Source: an uncultured Lachnospiraceae bacterium
Lineage (GTDB): Bacteria; Bacillota; Clostridia; Lachnospirales; Lachnospiraceae
NCBI GenBank assembly: GCA_947385425.1
Contig: CANDKY010000037.1
Location: 1-33,513, forward strand
Direction: 5' to 3'
Length of the DNA stretch: 33,513 nucleotides
This document shows, in pieces, positions 1 through 8,202 of this stretch. The notes below the pieces were generated by a model, which was not told the DNA's origin, did not search any database, and saw only the letters and a program-made list of their open reading frames with translations. The first letter of the stretch is position 1. The number at the start of each line of letters is the position of its first letter. The position numbers and the translations under genes are program-made.

Positions 1-18
1 TATTTTTGCATCTTTCAT
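1..18 (-). CDS. Start of an unidentified gene running off the left edge
   Basis: Only the first six codons (M-K-D-A-K-I) are inside the window. The start is convincing: on the minus strand an AAAGGAG ribosome binding site lies five bases upstream of the ATG, and a consensus promoter lies about 110 bp upstream at 125-153. No function can be read from six residues. A second purine-rich GGAGGAGG stretch lies in the leader near 46-55, which could be an upstream SD for a short leader peptide or simply chance. Confidence 0.6.
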
Positions 19-124
19 ATAAACTCCTTTGCCTGCCTAACCTCCTCCTTCAGCGGTTTCCGGATCACTTTAAATTCCCACCCCGCACAAATGTAAATTT
101 TTATGTATCTATTTCTGTACTTCT

Positions 125-153
125 ATTGTATTCAGAGTATTCCCCGGTGTCAA
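125..153 (-). promoter_or_regulatory. Sigma-A type promoter for the left-edge gene
   Basis: On the minus strand, TTGACA (148-153) and TACAAT (125-130) are separated by exactly 17 bases. Transcription would start near 118 and leave a leader of about 100 nt before the ATG at 18. Seen directly in the sequence; activity is inferred. Confidence 0.7.
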
Positions 154-268
154 TGAAAATAAAACTTTTCATGATATCCCAATTCGTTTTCAACAGGCCT
201 CTTCCTTTCTTCCTAACCCGGATAAACCGGCGCCATAATTTACCATTTTGCGCAAGATTTCATTCCTT

Positions 269-342
269 AGGAAATCCCCATGCCCCGAATGCACGGCAGC
301 ACCAGTAATGAAAATGGGGGCAGGGAGACTTTTTCATAGTAA
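269..342 (-). repeat. Dispersed repeat family C, copy 1
   Basis: Read on the minus strand this 74-bp block (TTACTATGAAAAAG to GGGGATTTCCTA) matches 17641-17713 on the plus strand along its whole length, with a few substitutions. Both copies have an imperfect palindrome in the middle (CCGTGCATTCGG here, CCGCATATGCGG in the other). No coding potential is evident. It lies upstream of the promoter at 125-153. Confidence 0.7.
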
Positions 343-489
343 CTATAGAAAAATAAGCGCTACAGATTGCACAGGATATTTCTTCGGGTGCACAAAATTA
401 CTACGTAATTGCCAAAAAAACTGTAAAATTTATTAATTTTCCTCTTCCTTTTTCTGGGAAAATGTGTTATTATAATTTTGAACTCATTC

Positions 490-541
490 ATAGCTTCGGC
501 TATAGATTTACCCCGTAGGTATCTGAATTGCCTATGGGGTA
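490..541. other. Twin hairpins (UUCG stem-loop plus 11-bp stem)
   Basis: ATAGC-TTCG-GCTAT (490-503) is a small stem closed by a UUCG loop in the plus strand. It is followed at once by an 11-bp stem pairing 509-519 with 531-541 (CCCCGTAGG with CCTATGGGG, one G-U pair). No T-run follows on either strand, so this is not an obvious intrinsic terminator. It overlaps the 3' end of the decayed frame 500-853. Confidence 0.5.
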
Positions 542-853
542 TTCCATTTTCTCCATGCAGTTCTGCGGATTCCCTACATTCATATTCTCTATTTCTGTAA
601 GTTCCATGCTTTTTATTGTCATATTCACATCAGCCTTATCCCATTCTGCTGATTCATTTCAAGCAGGACATACCACATTGCCCTGTGTAAACAGCTTATC
701 CGATTCTACGTTGGATTCCTTATTTATGAAACCTACTTCAGAAAAGTTCCCCGTAATTTCTACCCTGGCAAGCTGTTTGCCTGCCACTTTGGGGCTGCCC
801 TTCTACGGAACCCCGTTTCTGCCGCTTCCTGTAAAGACTTGCAAAAATTTATA
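500..853 (-). pseudogene. Decayed gene with two in-frame stops, unidentified
   Basis: One minus-strand frame reads as ordinary protein over about 115 codons but is broken by TAG (803-805) and TGA (659-661) and ends in TAG at 500-502. The segment between the stops is 47 codons (begins K-G-S-P-K-V-A-G-K-Q) and the last segment 52 codons (ends S-D-T-Y-G-V-N-L). No start codon with a ribosome binding site is present; the frame merges upstream into the end of the GatB/YqeY gene. I do not recognise the family. The composition (many E, N, K, few repeats) suggests a former gene rather than chance. TGA recoding as selenocysteine is possible but unlikely given the extra TAG. Confidence 0.45.
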
Positions 854-861
854 AAACGATA

Positions 862-1308
862 TTACTGCAGCATTTCCCCTACGATCCGGTTCACTACAGC
901 TCCGTCCGCCTTCCCTTTCACTTTCGGCATCAGTTCTTTCATCACCTTTCCTTTATCCTTTGCCGTAGGGTTGTCCAGTCCCAAGGCTGCGAACACTTCC
1001 CGGATCGCTTCCCTGATAGCATCCTCCCCCATCTCCTCCGGGGCAAATTCCTGCAGTACTTCCAGCCGTTTCCTGCATTGTTCCCTGATATCCTCCCGTT
1101 CCGCCGGGGCAAGCTCCATCGTTTCCTTCGTCTGCTTGATCTCCTTTTTTATCACCTCGTACTCTTCCACTTCCGTCAAATCTTCCCTCTTATCAATTGT
1201 TTTGTTCTTCAGAGCAGCCAGCAGCATGGATAAAGTTTCTTTCCTCTCCTTATCTTTATTTTTCATAGCTGTAACCATCTGCGCCCTGATCTCATCAATC
1301 TTTCCCAT
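862..1308 (-). CDS. GatB/YqeY domain-containing protein
   Basis: This is a 148-residue protein of the YqeY family, which resembles the tRNA-binding C-terminal domain of GatB, the amidotransferase subunit that makes Gln-tRNA or Asn-tRNA. Its own role is not established. The start M-G-K-I-D-E-I has GGAGG five bases upstream. The longer frame that continues to 1476 runs into the tandem repeat and is not real coding sequence. Family features visible are the N-terminal amphipathic helix, the K-R-E-D-L-T-E-V-E-E-Y region and the C-terminal V-K-G-K-A-D-G-A-V-V-N-R motif. Length is the usual one for the family. It may be transcribed behind carB-holA, but 400 bp of hairpin repeats separate it from holA. 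Confidence 0.9.
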   Translation of the reverse strand: MGKIDEIRAQMVTAMKNKDKERKETLSMLLAALKNKTIDKREDLTEVEEYEVIKKEIKQTKETMELAPAEREDIREQCRKRLEVLQEFAPEEMGEDAIREAIREVFAALGLDNPTAKDKGKVMKELMPKVKGKADGAVVNRIVGEMLQ

Positions 1309-1320
1309 ATTATCCTCCAT

Positions 1321-1706
1321 TCCAGTTCCGCATATGCAATCCCAGTACCTGGTATCCGGCAGAACAAAATCTGCCCCTAATGCATGGTCAGCTTTTGTTC
1401 TGAGGCACTGAAATCGCATATGCTGTTTTTCCAGTTCCGCATATGCAATCCCAGTACCTGGTATCCGGCAGAACAAAATCTGCCCCTAATGCATGGTCAG
1501 CTTTTGTTCTGAGGCACTGAAATCGCATATGCTGTTTTTCCAGTTCCGCATATGCGATCCCAGTACCTGGTATCTGGCAGAACAAAATCTGCCCCTAATG
1601 CATGGTCAGCTTTTGTTCTGAGGCACTGGAATCACATATGCTGTTTGGGCTTTCAGCCCATATATGCGTTTCCAGTACCTAATATCCGGCAGAACAAAAC
1701 CTGCCC
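1321..1706. repeat. 109-bp tandem repeat, three units plus a partial fourth, each a hairpin
   Basis: Units start at 1321, 1430 and 1539 with an exact 109-bp period and almost no differences. A diverged partial unit (about 1648-1717) reaches into the end of holA. Each unit is itself an inverted repeat: GCATATGC at both ends, and inside it CAGAACAAAA pairs with TTTTGTTCTG around a CCCCTAATGCATGG centre. RNA from this gap would form three successive long stem-loops between holA and the YqeY gene. Short open frames here come from the repeat and are not genes. Confidence 0.9.
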
Positions 1707-2684
1707 TCATGCACTGTAGCGCACAATCAGAAGTTCCACACTCATCACGTCATTCATCCGCCCCGTCTTCACGGCCTCTTCCGCTTCCACACAGGCCTCC
1801 ACTGCTTCCCGCAAATCCTCGCTTTTAAACTTCCCGGCCTGTGCCGCATATTTTCCGGCTATGAAAGGCTGCAGGCCGACTTTCCTGCCGATCGTTTTGT
1901 TATCATATCCCTTTCCCTCCAGTTCCTTTACCTGCAGCAGCAGGTTAAACTGCCTTGCAATCAAAAACAGGATACGCATGGCAGGCTCTTTTAATGCCAG
2001 CAGGTCGTAATACAAGTCTAACGCCCTTTTCCGCTTCCTGTCCGCAATGGCATTAACCATGTCAAAAATATGATTGCTCACACGCTGGGTACATATTTCC
2101 TCAATATCCTGCTCCGTTACGGATTCCTTATCCATACAGTAACACATCAGCTTCTCCAGCTCCTTGCGGATATTTTCCATATCTGTCCCTGTTTTCTCCA
2201 AAAAGCAATTCAATGCCCGCTCCGTAACCTGCTTGCCTTCCTTCCGGAACATGCCAAGAACCCATTTCTTTAAGGTAGCTTCATTCTGTACCGGGAATTC
2301 CACAGCCGTGCCGTTTGACGAAACCGTCTTAAACAATTTGCTCCGCTTATCAATCTCTTTCTCCACAAAGACAAAATATGCCGTCTGTGCCGGCTCCGCC
2401 AGATACTCCGCCATCTTCTCGCCGCCCGACTTGAATAAATTGCTGTTTTCCATCACAATCAGCCGGCGTTCCGCAAGGAAAGGCATAGTCTCCGCCAGGT
2501 CAATCACTGCCCCGGCAGAAATATCCTTTCCCTCGAAATAACTGTAATTCATAGTATCCCCTTCCGCCGCCAGCGCCCCCTTCAGCCTGTCCCTGTACTG
2601 CTTCCTGAGATACGCTTCCTCGCCGTACAAGAGATACATCTGCTTAAACCGCCCGGTTTTTATATCCTCATTAATCCTCTGCAA
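1707..2684 (-). CDS. holA: DNA polymerase III subunit delta
   Basis: A 325-residue HolA. It is the clamp-loader subunit that opens the beta sliding clamp at primed DNA. The N-terminal Y-L-L-Y-G-E-E-A-Y-L motif, the region M-P-F-L-A-E-R-R-L-I-V typical of the AAA+-like domain, and the C-terminal helical collar domain (R-I-L-F-L-I-A-R-Q-F near residue 240) fit the family. The start is TTG, chosen because the carB stop lies 9 bp inside it and AGAGG sits six bases upstream; the nearby ATG is out of frame. The 14-bp overlap with carB implies translational coupling. The last codons fall in the diverged end of the 109-bp repeat array. Confidence 0.93.
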   Translation of the reverse strand: MQRINEDIKTGRFKQMYLLYGEEAYLRKQYRDRLKGALAAEGDTMNYSYFEGKDISAGAVIDLAETMPFLAERRLIVMENSNLFKSGGEKMAEYLAEPAQTAYFVFVEKEIDKRSKLFKTVSSNGTAVEFPVQNEATLKKWVLGMFRKEGKQVTERALNCFLEKTGTDMENIRKELEKLMCYCMDKESVTEQDIEEICTQRVSNHIFDMVNAIADRKRKRALDLYYDLLALKEPAMRILFLIARQFNLLLQVKELEGKGYDNKTIGRKVGLQPFIAGKYAAQAGKFKSEDLREAVEACVEAEEAVKTGRMNDVMSVELLIVRYSA

Positions 2685-5600
2685 TCGGCACCTCTGCTCC
2701 CTTCACTGTTCCTTTATCATGAATCTCACTGTGCAGCTCCTGCAGTGATTTCACCACGCTCCCTTCATGGGTTTTCAGGTAGTGGATCCCTTCCGCCGTC
2801 ACCTTCGCCGCCGCCACCGTCGTAATATAAGGCGTCTTTGCCTTGATTGCCGCTTTCCGCAGATAACTGTCGTCGTGTATGCTGTCCTTGCCTATCGGGG
2901 AATTGATAATGAGGTCAAAATCCCCATTAGTAATCATATCCCCCACGTTCGGACGGCCTTCATACAGCTTCTTCACTTTTTTCGCCGGAATGCCTGCCGC
3001 CGTAATCAGGTCATAAGTACCTCCGGTAGCCGAAATCCGGAACCCGTCTTCCGCCAGGCTCCTGGCAACTTCAACCACTTCATCCTTATCCTTTTTATTC
3101 ACGGAAATGAGCACCCTTCCTTCCAGCGGCAGCTTTGACTGGACTGCCTCCTGCGCCTTGAAGAAAGCCTCGCCGTAAGACCGCGACAGCCCAAGGACTT
3201 CCCCGGTGGAACGCATCTCCGGGCCCAGGACCGGATCTACTTCCGGGAACATGTTGAAAGGGAATGCCGCTTCCTTTACCCCGTAATTAGGGATTACCTG
3301 CTCTTTCAAATCCCGGATGGGTGAAGGGCGTCCCGTAATTTCAGAGGTAATAATCTCGGTCGCCAACGGTACCATACGGATATTGCAGACTTTTGATACC
3401 AGCGGCACCGTCCGGGATGCCCTGGGATTGGCCTCCAGCACGAATACTTTCCCGTTTTCAATGGCATACTGCATGTTCATAAGCCCTTTGACATGCATCT
3501 CTTCCGCAATCTTCCTCGTGTATTCCTTAATAGTCTCCACACTCTCCCCCGGAATATGCACCGACGGGATGATGCAGGCCGAATCACCGGAATGGATGCC
3601 TGCCAGCTCTATATGTTCCATCACGGCAGGCACAAAAGCATGTTCCCCGTCGCTGATGGCGTCCGCCTCACATTCCATGGCATGGTTTAAGAAACGGTCA
3701 ATCAAAATCGGCCGATCCGGCGTCACACCCACTGCCGCCTTCATATATTCCGCCATACTCTCCCCGTCATAAACCACTTCCATCCCCCTGCCGCCCAATA
3801 CATAAGACGGGCGCACCATAACCGGATACCCTATTTTTTCCGCAATGGCAAGGGCTTCCTCCACCGTTGCGGCCATCCCCGATTCCGGCATGGGTATCTG
3901 CAGTTTTTCCATCATTGCCCTGAACTGGTCGCGGTCTTCCGCCAGGTCAATCACAGAAGGGGAAGTGCCCAGTATCCTGACCCCGTTCTTTTCCAGCTCC
4001 GCCGCCAGGTTCAGCGGCGTCTGCCCGCCAAACTGCGCAATCACGCCAAGGGGCTTTTCCTTATTATAGATACTAAGCACATCCTCCAGGGTAAGAGGTT
4101 CAAAATACAGCTTATCAGAAGTATCGTAATCCGTAGATACCGTTTCCGGGTTGCAGTTTACGATAATGGTTTCAAATCCCAGCCTCTTAAGCGCCATAGC
4201 CGCATGCACGCAGCAATAATCAAACTCAATCCCCTGCCCAATCCGGTTCGGCCCTCCGCCCAGGATCATAATTTTCGGCTTCCCGGTATTGACAGGATTC
4301 CTGTCCTCCCCATTGTAAGTGGAAAAATAATATGCGCTGTCCTTTGTCCCGCTGACATGCACGCCCTCCCATGCTTCCTCCACACCCAAAGCCATACGGC
4401 GGCGGCGGATATCTTCCTCCGGTATCTGCAGCAATTGGGCCAGATATTTATCGGAAAAACCGTTTTTCTTCGCCGCGGCCAGCATCCCGTCCTCCGGAAG
4501 CCTTCCTCGGTATGCAAGGATTGCTTCCTCTTCCTCCACCAATTCCTTCATCTGCCCGATGAAATAAGCCTTTACTTTGGTCAGTTCATAGATTTCCTCC
4601 ACCGAAGCCCCTTTGCGCAGAGCTTCATACATCAGGAAATGCCGCTCGCTGGAAGGCGTAATCAGCCTCTTTAACAGTTCTTCCCTGGACAGCGAGTCAA
4701 AAGCAACCCCGTCAGAACCGACGGCATGCCCCAGCCCGTAACGGCCTGTCTCCAGGGAGCGGATCGCTTTCTGGAACGCCTCCTTATAAGTTTTCCCGAT
4801 GCTCATCACTTCCCCTACGGCACGCATCTGCGTCCCCAGCTTATCCTCCACACCTTTGAATTTCTCAAAAGCCCAGCGGGCAAATTTAATCACCACATAA
4901 TCGCCGTCCGGTACATACCGATCCAATGTCCCGTACTTCCCGCAGGGGATATCCTTTAACGTAAGCCCTGCCGCCAGCATGGCGGAAACCAGCGCAATGG
5001 GGAAACCGGTCGCCTTGGAAGCCAAAGCTGACGAACGGGAAGTACGCGGGTTAATCTCTATGACAATAATGCGGTCTGTCACCGGGTCGTGCGCAAACTG
5101 AACGTTCGTCCCCCCGATAACCTGTACGGATTCCACAATCCGGTATGCCTGCTCCTGCAGCTTCTTCTGGCATTCTTCGGAAATCGTAAGCATGGGAGCC
5201 GAACAGAACGAATCCCCCGTATGCACGCCCAGCGGGTCGATATTCTCGATGAAACATACGGTAATAATATTGTTATCCGCGTCCCGGACTACTTCCAGTT
5301 CCAGTTCCTCCCACCCAAGGATGGACTCTTCCACCAGAACCTGCCCAACCAGGCTCGCCTGCAGCCCTCTTGCGCAGACTGTTTTCAGTTCTTCCTTATT
5401 ATAGACCAGGCCGCCGCCCGCACCGCCCATCGTATAAGCGGGGCGCAGGACCACCGGATAGCCAAGCCCCTCCGCAATCGCCAGCGCCTCGTCCACAGAA
5501 TAAGCAACCTCGCTGCGCGCCATCTCAATCCCGAGCCGGTTCATCGTCTTCTTAAACTCAATGCGGTCTTCCCCGCGCTCTATAGCATCCACCTGTACAC

Positions 5601-5949
5601 CGATTACCTGTACTTTATATTTTTCCAGGACGCCGGCTTTATTTAACTCCGCACACAGATTCAGCCCTGACTGCCCTCCCAGGTTGGGAAGCAGCGCATC
5701 CGGCCGCTCCTTAGCGATAATCTGTTCCAGACGTTCTACATTCAACGGTTCAATATAAGTCACATCCGCAGTTTCCGGGTCTGTCATAATTGTAGCCGGG
5801 TTGGAATTCACCAGCACAATTTCATATCCCAGTTTACGCAGCGCCTTGCATGCCTGTGTCCCTGAATAATCAAATTCACAGGCCTGTCCTATAATAATAG
5901 GCCCCGAGCCAATAATCAGCACTTTATGGATATCTGTTCTCTTAGGCAT
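2671..5949 (-). CDS. carB: Carbamoyl-phosphate synthase large subunit
   Basis: A 1092-residue CarB, which makes carbamoyl phosphate from bicarbonate, ATP and ammonia passed from the CarA subunit, for pyrimidine and arginine synthesis. Two homologous halves are seen: each has a pre-ATP-grasp segment (I-I-G-S-G-P-I-I-I-G-Q-A near 12-23 and I-L-G-G-G-P-N-R-I-G-Q-G near 560) and an ATP-grasp fold (A-Y-T-M-G-G-A-G-G-G; S-Y-V-L-G-G-R-G-M). The C-terminal 140 residues form the MGS-like allosteric domain (S-A-T-G-G-T-Y). AGGAGG lies seven bases before the ATG, and a promoter is at 5993-6022. There is no carA next to it in this window: upstream are a repeat and a small unrelated gene. Confidence 0.97.
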   Translation of the reverse strand: MPKRTDIHKVLIIGSGPIIIGQACEFDYSGTQACKALRKLGYEIVLVNSNPATIMTDPETADVTYIEPLNVERLEQIIAKERPDALLPNLGGQSGLNLCAELNKAGVLEKYKVQVIGVQVDAIERGEDRIEFKKTMNRLGIEMARSEVAYSVDEALAIAEGLGYPVVLRPAYTMGGAGGGLVYNKEELKTVCARGLQASLVGQVLVEESILGWEELELEVVRDADNNIITVCFIENIDPLGVHTGDSFCSAPMLTISEECQKKLQEQAYRIVESVQVIGGTNVQFAHDPVTDRIIVIEINPRTSRSSALASKATGFPIALVSAMLAAGLTLKDIPCGKYGTLDRYVPDGDYVVIKFARWAFEKFKGVEDKLGTQMRAVGEVMSIGKTYKEAFQKAIRSLETGRYGLGHAVGSDGVAFDSLSREELLKRLITPSSERHFLMYEALRKGASVEEIYELTKVKAYFIGQMKELVEEEEAILAYRGRLPEDGMLAAAKKNGFSDKYLAQLLQIPEEDIRRRRMALGVEEAWEGVHVSGTKDSAYYFSTYNGEDRNPVNTGKPKIMILGGGPNRIGQGIEFDYCCVHAAMALKRLGFETIIVNCNPETVSTDYDTSDKLYFEPLTLEDVLSIYNKEKPLGVIAQFGGQTPLNLAAELEKNGVRILGTSPSVIDLAEDRDQFRAMMEKLQIPMPESGMAATVEEALAIAEKIGYPVMVRPSYVLGGRGMEVVYDGESMAEYMKAAVGVTPDRPILIDRFLNHAMECEADAISDGEHAFVPAVMEHIELAGIHSGDSACIIPSVHIPGESVETIKEYTRKIAEEMHVKGLMNMQYAIENGKVFVLEANPRASRTVPLVSKVCNIRMVPLATEIITSEITGRPSPIRDLKEQVIPNYGVKEAAFPFNMFPEVDPVLGPEMRSTGEVLGLSRSYGEAFFKAQEAVQSKLPLEGRVLISVNKKDKDEVVEVARSLAEDGFRISATGGTYDLITAAGIPAKKVKKLYEGRPNVGDMITNGDFDLIINSPIGKDSIHDDSYLRKAAIKAKTPYITTVAAAKVTAEGIHYLKTHEGSVVKSLQELHSEIHDKGTVKGAEVPIAED

Positions 5950-5992
5950 AAAAAGTCCTCCTGACTTCTACAAAATTTTCCTGCTGCTATCC

Positions 5993-6022
5993 ATTCTATC
6001 ATTGCACTGCGAGGGATGTCAA
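5993..6022 (-). promoter_or_regulatory. Promoter of carB-holA
   Basis: Minus strand TTGACA (6017-6022) and TAGAAT (5993-5998), spacing 18. The predicted transcript starts near 5986 and gives a leader of only about 36 nt, so no PyrR-type attenuator or riboswitch fits between promoter and carB. Confidence 0.65.
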
Positions 6023-6076
6023 TTTGTTCCGATAAGGAAAACCATCCTGTCCAAAGCCTATGGTTACAGATACAGC

Positions 6077-6130
6077 CCCAATGTCGTCAACTTGAGCGCC
6101 CTTCCGGACACGGCCTGCGGAGGCAGCACA
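6077..6130 (+). repeat. Degenerate copy of repeat family D
   Basis: The stretch around CCAATGTCGTCAACTTGAG matches the outer arm of the inverted repeat at 28260-28450 and the copy at 33459-33513 (CCAATGTCATTAACTTAAG), and the flanking GTTACAG is shared too. After about 25 bp the match is lost, so this is a truncated relic. It fills the gap between the carB promoter and the gene at 6133. Confidence 0.5.
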
Positions 6131-6132
6131 GT

Positions 6133-6543
6133 TTAAGCTTCTTCCAGCGCCTTTTTAAGCGCCTTCCCTAACGTCTGCCCAGTTTCCTCCACACGCGGCT
6201 TATATGTACGTTCCGACTGCAGGAATGCTTCCTGTTTCCGCTGCCTGCCCAAAAGCTGTGCAAGCTGGTTGAGTACTTTCCGGTTCTGTTCTTCCCTGAA
6301 AAACTGGGTTATGTACTCCAGCAGGAGCACTTTATCTTTATTTACCCTCCGCACCCTCCTGCTTTCGCGAAGCTTGGCGGCAGCGCGGTTCCTTTCTTTT
6401 GCGGTCGGTGAAAATTCAAGTTCATGAAGCATGTCCTGCAGGCGTTTGTCCTCCCTGCCTACATTTTCACGCGCCAGGTCATATTCCCCCTGCCACTGCC
6501 TGATATTATCCAAAAAATCCTGTATGGTTTCCGACGGCGTCAA
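6133..6543 (-). CDS. Small charged coiled-coil protein, unknown function
   Basis: A soluble 136-residue protein, very rich in R, K, E and Q and predicted almost wholly helical. It begins T-P-S-E-T-I-Q-D-F-L-D-N after the initiator and ends G-K-A-L-K-K-A-L-E-E-A. No signal peptide or membrane segment. I do not recognise a characterised family. The start is inferred as TTG at 6543 because GGGGAGGG lies seven bases upstream; the only close ATG is out of frame. The longer frame reaching 6882 runs through a promoter, a repeat and transposon debris. Its own promoter is at 6649-6677, so it appears monocistronic and upstream of carB. Confidence 0.7.
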   Translation of the reverse strand: MTPSETIQDFLDNIRQWQGEYDLARENVGREDKRLQDMLHELEFSPTAKERNRAAAKLRESRRVRRVNKDKVLLLEYITQFFREEQNRKVLNQLAQLLGRQRKQEAFLQSERTYKPRVEETGQTLGKALKKALEEA

Positions 6544-6648
6544 TATGCATCCCTCCCCTTCCCTGCCGGATTGCCAGGCGGCGGAATACGGAATCCTTCT
6601 CACTCCATGCCTGGGACAATTATTTGCGGGACTTGCTCCGCATCCTAT

Positions 6649-6677
6649 ATGATACTGTATTATCCTCTTTTTGTCAA
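6649..6677 (-). promoter_or_regulatory. Promoter for the gene at 6133-6543
   Basis: Minus strand TTGACA (6672-6677), 17-base spacer, TATCAT (6649-6654). It leaves a leader of about 100 nt before the proposed TTG start and argues against the longer reading frame. Confidence 0.6.
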
Positions 6678-6752
6678 GATCTTTTCTATTATTTTGATAC
6701 CATTCGGATAGCCGCAGCCAGCAAATCATAAAGAGCCAGCTCCCCCTACTCG

Positions 6753-6793
6753 CGCGCAACCCGTGCGCCGCCTCAGCGACGTATTTCCTCTGC
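6753..6793 (+). repeat. Dispersed repeat family F, copy 2
   Basis: GCAACCCGTGCGCCGCCTCA and the following TATTTCCTCTGCA match 14058-14100 (CACACCCATGCACCGACTTA, then TACTTCCTCTGCA) with scattered transitions. It lies at the edge of the transposase debris. Confidence 0.5.
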
Positions 6794-6865
6794 ACACAAC
6801 ACCATGAAATCATAGGCGTTACCGAGCCGCGCAGGGCGCATGCCTCCGAAATCCCTGACACCGGA

Positions 6866-7083
6866 ATCTTTGAGAGGCGCACCTACAAGGCATTCATCCG
6901 GGAATGCCCTGACACCAGGGTGGCTGAAATGGACACCGTCGTCGGCTGTGAGGGCAACAGGAAGGTGCTCCTGACCCTGCACTTCTATACATCCGGCTTC
7001 ATGATGGCCTGGCTCCCGGAATCCAAGGAATCCGCAGGCGTGGAGGCTGTCTTTGACCGGATGGAAAAGGCCATCGGCACTTG
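6866..7083 (+). pseudogene. IS30-family transposase fragment
   Basis: About 72 codons of the catalytic core remain: R-R-T-Y-K-A-F-I, then V-A-E-M-D-T-V-V-G with the first catalytic aspartate, and K-V-L-L-T-L-H-F and G-F-M-M-A-W-L typical of IS30-type DDE transposases. The N-terminal helix-turn-helix and the rest of the DDE domain are gone. The 3' end is joined directly to a different transposase in another frame near 7084. Non-functional. Confidence 0.7.
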
Positions 7084-7084
7084 C

Positions 7085-7670
7085 ACTTTCTCCCCCAATG
7101 CAAAGTCCATTTCGATTCCTCTGAAAGGAACCGGCTCCATGCGGAGCTTTGGAAACCCTGGCAGAAGCTCCGCCTTTTCGGCAGGCTCAAAAGTGACCGG
7201 ATCCTTGCTGCCCTCGTCGGCTGCTCTGCGGATTCCCTGCCGCCACTTGGTTCTTATTATGACTTCATGAACAGGCTTTGGGCCGCTCCAAAAACGGACT
7301 TATACGCCCGCAATGAACTCCTTCCCGCTTCCTGGAACAACAAAAAGCCGGATAAGCCCAAAGGGAAAAAGCAGAAAGCACAGGAAGCAAAACCAAAAAT
7401 CACCGAAATGATCGAAAAACGCCTTATGGACGGCAAGGATATCCCTTTTAACTTTGAGGAGTGCCTACAACGCTTCTTCTATCATGTGGCCGTCCTGCCT
7501 TCCATGGAATGCGGCCTCATACCTAAGGAACACCTTACTGTTTCCGGCGACGGCACCGCCGTCCATACCCATGCCAGCCCCAGCGGCCACCACAGGGATG
7601 GCGCTCCCGATAACCTGCGCCATTTCCCCGACCCCGATGCTTCCTGGGGCTGGGACAGCGGCCTGGAATT
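7085..7670 (+). pseudogene. Second DDE transposase fragment, not IS30
   Basis: Roughly 195 codons in a single frame: G-R-L-K-S-D-R-I-L-A-A-L, Y-Y-D-F-M-N-R-L-W, then T-V-S-G-D-G-T-A-V-H-T-H and F-P-D-P-D-A-S-W-G-W-D-S. The last two motifs are typical of DDE transposases with an S-D-P-D-A-x-W-G-W-D-S signature. The family name is uncertain. It lacks its N-terminus (replaced by the IS30 fragment) and everything after W-G-W-D-S-G-L-E, where IS256-type sequence on the opposite strand takes over. Confidence 0.65.
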
Positions 7671-7989
7671 CCCCATACTGGCTCTTTACTGTTTTAGGCG
7701 AGTGTCCGTTTCTTTTATTGGATGTAGGGACACCGCCCTTCTGGTTTTTTTCATAACCCAGGGAAGCATCCAGTTCCGCCTCCATAAGTTCCTGGAGGAT
7801 ATCCTTGAAGCTGTCCCTTAGCAGGCTGTAAACATCAGCCACGCTGTTTAAGTTGTTATCTGCAATAATCTGTCGTATTTGCTGTTTTGTTGCTGGCATA
7901 AAAAACCCCCTTTTCGATAAGAACTGTCATATCTTAATTCTTACCAAAAAAGAGGTATTTTTTCCCTAAGACACAAACTATTTTACACT
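7666..7989 (-). mobile_element. Truncated IS256-family element (left end and transposase N-terminus)
   Basis: The minus strand from 7899 encodes about 78 residues of an IS256-type transposase N-terminus (M-P-A-T-K-Q-Q-I-R-Q-I-I; L-Q-E-L-M-E-A-E-L-D-A-S-L-G-Y-E; K-R-N-G-H-S-P-K-T-V). Similarity stops after S-Q-Y-G-E-F-Q near 7666, where the second DDE fragment begins. Upstream is the usual short untranslated end, with a terminus near 7989 (minus strand GTGTAAAATAGTTTGTGTCT). The catalytic domain is missing, so the element is dead. Confidence 0.75.
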
Positions 7990-8097
7990 AACTCCCATTC
8001 GCCCGCTCCCGCGGGCACTCAAATCAAGATGGTGAAATCTCTGATTTCACACTACCGTCCACGCTTATGGGTACATTATAGGCTGACAACAAAGTTC

Positions 8098-8120
8098 AGG
8101 GCTGTTCAGCCCTCTTTTAA
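8098..8120 (+). terminator. Weak terminator-like hairpin in the 7990-8202 gap
   Basis: AGGGCTG-TT-CAGCCCT followed by CTTTTAA on the plus strand. No plus-strand gene needs it, so it may serve the dead transposon region. The same gap holds GCCCGC-TCCC-GCGGGC (near 8001-8016) and GTGAAATC-TCT-GATTTCAC (near 8032-8050). No coding sequence is seen here. Confidence 0.35.
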
Positions 8121-8202
8121 TATTTTGGGCAATATTTCACAATTACGGCGGCAAATCAGTGGCAAACCATTCATTTCCACACCCACAAATCCTTAAAATT
8201 CC

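Noticed and set aside
6-436. Two overlapping plus-strand open frames of 100 and 62 codons at the left end
   Set aside because: No ribosome binding site, they lie over a promoter and repeat C, and the opposite strand has a real gene start.
528-854. Plus-strand frame of 108 codons
   Set aside because: It is the antisense of the decayed minus-strand frame; starts inside a hairpin and has no ribosome binding site.
1388-1585. Minus-strand frame of 65 codons and the upstream extension of the YqeY gene
   Set aside because: Encoded entirely by the 109-bp tandem repeat.
1321-1706. CRISPR array
   Set aside because: The repeated unit is 109 bp without distinct unique spacers, and no cas gene is near.
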